From contig NZ_JBHSGP010000014.1 in NCBI RefSeq assembly GCF_042654525.1, positions 1,302,001 through 1,366,000 of the forward strand: a stretch of DNA of 64,000 nt, written 5' to 3'. The position numbers and the translations under genes are program-made. Position 1 is the first letter of the stretch. Each line of letters starts with the position of its first letter. Positions 61,401 to 64,000 of this stretch are shown here, piece by piece. Source of the stretch: Geojedonia litorea (GTDB lineage Bacteria > Bacteroidota > Bacteroidia > Flavobacteriales > Flavobacteriaceae). The notes under the pieces were generated by a model that saw only the letters and a list, made by a program, of their open reading frames with translations, had not been told where the DNA came from and did not search any database.

Positions 61401-62847
61401 AATCACCGTTGCTTTTTTCAATTAGATTAATGAAATTTGGGACGTTCATCTCACGGCGCGATTCTTCCACAAACTGATCTTTGGCTTTGTCAAAATAGAA
61501 GCTAGCTACACCTTCATTAAAATGAATAAAGAGTCGGTTGTTATCTATTTTAGATTGAAAAAAGGCACTAACTCTAAAATCGTAGTTCACACTTTTTCGA
61601 ATGTACTCTATGGAGTTACCCTTGATTTCAAAAAAGCCCAAATCCCCAGTCCCTGAAAAAAGCCGCCCATTAAATTCAAAAAATTGGTAGACTTGGCCTA
61701 TGGTGCCTTCTAGTTTTTTTACTTTTAGAGAACCATCGTCTAAATAATAAATGCCACTGTTAGTACCCATATACAAGCGCTTATTATACTTATGGGCAAC
61801 AAATATGACATTAGATACTAAACCTATTTTTGAATCGTAATAAGTATAGGGCGAGTTGAGGTCTACCCATGAAATACCATTAAATAACGCAAACCATAAG
61901 ATCCCTCTAGAGTCCAGATATACATTAAGTACGCTACCATCTTGTAGACCTGTAGCTGGTGTATATTCTTGTACAAGCTTACCTTCGTGGTCAATCATAT
62001 AGGCTCCATTGCCATTAGTGTTAATGATAAAGTTGCCATTATCAAGCGCCAACCCAGGAAGGTAAAGACTTCCCCTCACTAAATCGTCGATTTCGGTTGT
62101 AAAGGGTTCAAAGGATTTGCCATCATAAATGTAAAATCCCTGTGTTCGTGTCCCTACCAACATACGCGTTTCGTCATAGGGGAGCATCACATAAATGCGT
62201 TCTTCAGCAAACTTTTCGCCACCCGGTACAAGTTCAAATTTGCCATTAGAGTAGGTGCAAAGTCCTTCATTCCACACTCTAACATAATGTTTTCCATTCA
62301 CCGTTGCTGCCACATGAATAGGGTTTTTGGGTATAATGACTTCCATGGTCTGCCCGTCCCAAATAAACATTTTATCATTGGTGCGAAAAGTAACGGCATC
62401 ATCTATTATTAAACAGTCCCATACAGTCGTAAAGCTTCGATGTTCTGCAGGTACTTGATCTTTTAAGGATACATAATACAAGGCGCCAAGTTCATTTGCC
62501 TTAAGATAACCAAACTCACCTTCAGAGCTTACATAAATGGTTCCGTTTTTATCTTTGGCCAATCCTCTAACGCCGAGATTATCCGGTAATTTAATGAGAT
62601 TCCAATTAACGCCGTCAAACTCTATTACCCCGTTAGAATTAGAAAAGTACATAATGCCATTATCACCTTCTAGTACCCACCAATTTGTTGAGGCCGCTCC
62701 ATAATCTTGATAATTATAATTGGTGATTTTAGGTTGGCCTAATTCATCTTGAGAATAGCTGGTATTAGAAAAAAACAATAGTGTGATACAGAATAGAAGA
62801 GAAATCTTACCACAAATTCGAAATTGAAATTTGGTATCCATAATCAA
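58465..62847 (-). CDS. hybrid sensor histidine kinase with propeller sensor and two receivers
   Basis: A 1460-residue hybrid kinase. Signal peptide 1-32; a periplasmic beta-propeller of the two-component-regulator-propeller type (about 35-670); a Y_Y_Y-like Ig domain ending in PPGDYVFRAKAKS; one membrane helix at about 760-790; a GAF domain (about 830-975); a HisKA helix with phosphorylated His1000 (STVSHELRTPLTSVLGF); an ATPase domain (GTGLGLPIC); and receiver 1 (about 1262-1382, Asp1313 in ILDVMMPE). A second, shorter receiver (1383-1460) has Asn1432 where the Asp belongs. The architecture matches Bacteroidota hybrid systems sensing polysaccharide or other extracytoplasmic cues. Confidence 0.92.
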   Translation of the reverse strand: MIMDTKFQFRICGKISLLFCITLLFFSNTSYSQDELGQPKITNYNYQDYGAASTNWWVLEGDNGIMYFSNSNGVIEFDGVNWNLIKLPDNLGVRGLAKDKNGTIYVSSEGEFGYLKANELGALYYVSLKDQVPAEHRSFTTVWDCLIIDDAVTFRTNDKMFIWDGQTMEVIIPKNPIHVAATVNGKHYVRVWNEGLCTYSNGKFELVPGGEKFAEERIYVMLPYDETRMLVGTRTQGFYIYDGKSFEPFTTEIDDLVRGSLYLPGLALDNGNFIINTNGNGAYMIDHEGKLVQEYTPATGLQDGSVLNVYLDSRGILWFALFNGISWVDLNSPYTYYDSKIGLVSNVIFVAHKYNKRLYMGTNSGIYYLDDGSLKVKKLEGTIGQVYQFFEFNGRLFSGTGDLGFFEIKGNSIEYIRKSVNYDFRVSAFFQSKIDNNRLFIHFNEGVASFYFDKAKDQFVEESRREMNVPNFINLIEKSNGDLLVNSIDNGKVNILSPSNLTSKFNLATMKLSAYDQSHGLPDTQIFIQDFFNQTYFLSANQSTYTFNEESNSFSKTDTFLNSPDNFSYILYPRTDDNGKVFYSFGDGIQVAHQDGQGGVIVNSDTFKELRGKELYSVYPEAPKADGSQVVWITGTDGVVRYEGNLGIPNAPDFKVKIRAISSAENALIYGGSGELPANLNIDYTNNTAIFEFAAPLYKGQNNVEYSTFLEGLDKKWSDWTKQTSREYINLPPGDYVFRAKAKSLFGASTNEAMVNFSISTPWHLTWWAYTMYAFALIALVFLIIRRRTKLLRIRQKELEDNVEARTLEVQKRLDELATVNTVSRALTEKLQLNELITMVGEEMKKLFHSDITYLAILDRNTNMINFPYQDGDNMAPLQFGEGLTSKIIKTGEPLLINRDEDIIAEFNKLGTKNVGKLAVSYLGVPIPSEDEIIGVLSVQSTQIASRFSEEDKRLLSTIAINVGVAIHNAELFEEAKEAKAKAEDANEAKSAFLSTVSHELRTPLTSVLGFAKIIRKRLEDKIFPAVTIDDQKIKRTMLQVSENLDVVVSEGERLTNLINDVLDLAKIESGKMEWNIKPIFLQDAINRAIASTQSLFDAKNIPLIKNIPSDLPLVNADEDKLIQVVINLLSNAIKFTDKGKVSIDAYRDKDQIIVELQDTGIGIAEEDKHKVFERFRQAGDTLTDKPKGTGLGLPICREIIEHHGGIIWMKSEPGVGSTFFFSIPALGDSIHQQPIQLERILKSLKKQIKHSSLNTNLKVAPTILVVDDDTPIRSLLRQELGDAGYNVNEAANGKAALDMVRTSKPDLIILDVMMPEINGFDVAAVLKNDPATMDIPIIILSIVQDKERGLRIGVDRYLTKPINTDQLFHEVDALLEQGVSKKKVLVVDEDASAVKSLSDVLSARGYRVLESNLDKILEIASESQPDIIMLNSLYNGDHEFIKNLKLQKGMENVMFFIYE

Positions 62848-63159
62848 GGGTTGGTTAGAAAGCGTTACTGAAAAGATTGAATTTCAACTTATTAAATATA
62901 CAAAATTTTGTTAAATAAGTGTAGGAATTAGATTATGAACTTTCCTGTACAACTAAAATATAAATGGCTGTTGGCAGAATTTTAGTGCCAATGAAGGACA
63001 AATAAGGAAAGGGATAGGCTGAGATTCCGTTTCCTTATACCGCATTTCTGTGACCTAGTTATGGCGTAACCGAGTAGCCAAAACGTTAAATGTTAATAGA
63101 ATTAGGGAATAATGAAAGGTATAAATTCATTCAAAACATAAAAAACTTATTTTTGTAAT
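62848..63159. other. intergenic region with divergent promoters
   Basis: 312 bases between the hybrid kinase and the small gene at 63160. There is no clear gene or terminator. A -7 box TATTTTTG ends four bases before the 63160 ATG. No structured RNA is recognised. Confidence 0.4.
63148..63155 (+). promoter_or_regulatory. -7-like box directly before the 63160 gene
   Basis: TATTTTTG fits TAnnTTTG and ends only four bases before the ATG, so the transcript would be leaderless or nearly so. No -33 TTG at the expected distance. Confidence 0.4.
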
Positions 63160-63537
63160 ATGAAAACCCCATTAAATACTCAAGAACTACATAACCTTGC
63201 CATGAACCATGTAGGCAAAGAACTAGAGCAACGCGGTTTTGAGTTCATTGCGGTGAATAGTAAATTAAAAAAGCATCCGCAATTTGTTTGTATTGATAAA
63301 AATAAGCAGTATTATTTTGTAATTGTTAGAGTAGTTATTTTACCTGAAAATCCTAATAACTATGATATGGTTTGGATGGAAGCTTTTAAAAAACATGCTC
63401 GAGAACAAGATGCCAAAGTATTATATGCAGGCGTTGGGCTGGGGAATCCTGAAGGTGAAGATTTACCTATTTATTTAAACGAAGAGTATTTAATTGAATA
63501 TAATGGAATACAAGTAATTGAAACGTATTTAAATTAA
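63160..63537 (+). CDS. small conserved protein upstream of apbE
   Basis: A 125-residue soluble protein. The segment TQELHNLAMNHVGKELEQRG at the N-terminus, VNSKLKKHPQFVCIDKN in the middle and LPIYLNEEYLIEYNG at the end look like conserved blocks. Similar flavobacterial proteins next to apbE are commonly labelled NqrF-like; the sequence itself lacks ferredoxin, flavin or NADH motifs, so that label is not supported. One base separates it from apbE, so the pair is an operon linked to flavinylation of Nqr. The ATG at 63160 is kept because the conserved N-terminal block follows it. Confidence 0.65.
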   Translation: MKTPLNTQELHNLAMNHVGKELEQRGFEFIAVNSKLKKHPQFVCIDKNKQYYFVIVRVVILPENPNNYDMVWMEAFKKHAREQDAKVLYAGVGLGNPEGEDLPIYLNEEYLIEYNGIQVIETYLN

Positions 63538-63538
63538 G

Positions 63539-64000
63539 ATGAAGAATAGTATTTTTTTATGTATTAGTTTTTTACTGGTCATGTCATGTCAAAAGGCTAA
63601 AAACACCAAAGTTTCTGGGCCTGTATTTGGGACATCCTACGGGATAAACTATTACTCTAAAGCTCATAATATTGATAGAGACGTGCTTGATAGTTTATTT
63701 AATGCTATAAATACCTCATTGTCTACCTATAAAGAAGATTCGTATATTTCAAAAATTAATAGAAATCAACCCACTACAGTTGACGATCATTTTATTACTG
63801 TTTTTAATACCGCTAGAGAAGTTTATGATGCCACAGAAGGGGCCTTCGATCCAACTATTGGAGCGGTGGTAAATGCCTGGAATTTTGGCCCCAAAGGAAA
63901 AGTCACAGGATTAGACGGAATAAAAGTGGATAGTTTAATGTTATCTGTAGGATTTGATAAAATTAAGCTAGAGTCTAATAAAGTTATTAAGGAAAACCCT
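63539..64000 (+). CDS. apbE: FAD:protein FMN transferase ApbE, 3' truncated
   Basis: Transfers FMN from FAD to Thr residues of target proteins (here probably NqrB and NqrC). The gene runs off the window after 154 residues. Lipoprotein signal with lipobox LVMSC (Cys17), then VFGTSYGINYYS, INTSLSTYKEDSYISKIN, and FDPTIGAVVNAWNFGP, which are signature ApbE segments. ATG at 63539 overlaps the region just after the 63160 gene stop. Confidence 0.94.
   Translation, partial: MKNSIFLCISFLLVMSCQKAKNTKVSGPVFGTSYGINYYSKAHNIDRDVLDSLFNAINTSLSTYKEDSYISKINRNQPTTVDDHFITVFNTAREVYDATEGAFDPTIGAVVNAWNFGPKGKVTGLDGIKVDSLMLSVGFDKIKLESNKVIKENP

Noticed and set aside
63160..63537. Calling the 125-residue gene an Nqr subunit F
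   Set aside because: It has no Cys cluster, FAD or NADH motif; the true nqrF is at 47839-49146.
1..64000. CRISPR arrays, insertion sequences, prophage, rRNA genes
   Set aside because: No regular direct-repeat array, transposase or phage-structural motif, or rRNA sequence was seen on either strand.

Overview
The window is about 64 kb of AT-rich chromosomal DNA from a member of the Bacteroidota, most likely a marine-type Flavobacteriaceae. The evidence is: a short primary sigma factor (287 aa) without region 1.1; upstream elements of the form TAnnTTTG, the Bacteroidota -7 box; type IX secretion genes (PorT, and a DUF5103 plug-type gene that carries a frameshift); a lipidated TamA (TamL); an AccD without its zinc ribbon; a complete Na+-translocating NADH:quinone reductase (Nqr) operon; and DUF6090/DUF6134/DUF6695-type proteins.

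Layout. 1-5 kb: end of the dcw cluster (murC partial, ftsQ, ftsA, ftsZ) closed by a strong terminator. 5-10 kb: a GatB/YqeY-domain gene, tRNA-Arg(UCG), an MtfA-like zinc peptidase, rpe, rpoD, a small unknown protein and a DNA-binding regulator. 10-16 kb: an accessory, seemingly co-oriented cluster with a membrane-bound AraC regulator, a DUF6134-like protein, a CPBP-family membrane protein, two short-chain dehydrogenase-fold enzymes and two small exported proteins. 16-25.8 kb: housekeeping genes (pnp, rpsO, accD, fbaA, tamL, trmH-type methyltransferase, porT, menG/ubiE). 25.9-40 kb: potassium uptake (trkA, trkH), an aminotransferase, a fatty-acid desaturase, rsmG, a membrane-anchored alpha/beta hydrolase, a DJ-1/PfpI protein in a cassette-like setting, pruA, a DUF6695-like protein and apaG. 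40-49 kb: a group II PLP decarboxylase, the frameshifted DUF5103 gene and nqrABCDEF. 49-64 kb: a PepSY-like secreted protein, a TPR histidine kinase with a LytTR regulator, a lipoprotein cytochrome c, a five-gene DUF6090 membrane operon that includes a 35-residue gene, an adenylyl/guanylyl cyclase with a lone receiver and a 1460-residue hybrid kinase, and finally a small conserved protein followed by a truncated apbE.

Functional links. MenG makes the menaquinone that Nqr reduces, and ApbE attaches the FMN cofactors of NqrB and NqrC, so three separate loci serve one Na+ pump. TrkAH depends on membrane potential. PorT, DUF5103 and TamL belong to outer-membrane biogenesis and secretion. The signalling genes at 50-63 kb combine phosphorelay with cyclic nucleotide synthesis.

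Most genes are ordinary core genes. The parts that deserve attention are the 10.5-15.9 kb cluster, the DUF6090 operon, the hybrid kinase-receiver-cyclase operon and the homopolymer frameshift in the DUF5103 gene. No CRISPR array, insertion sequence, prophage or rRNA operon was seen. All assignments come from reading sequence and motifs by eye; no database search was run.
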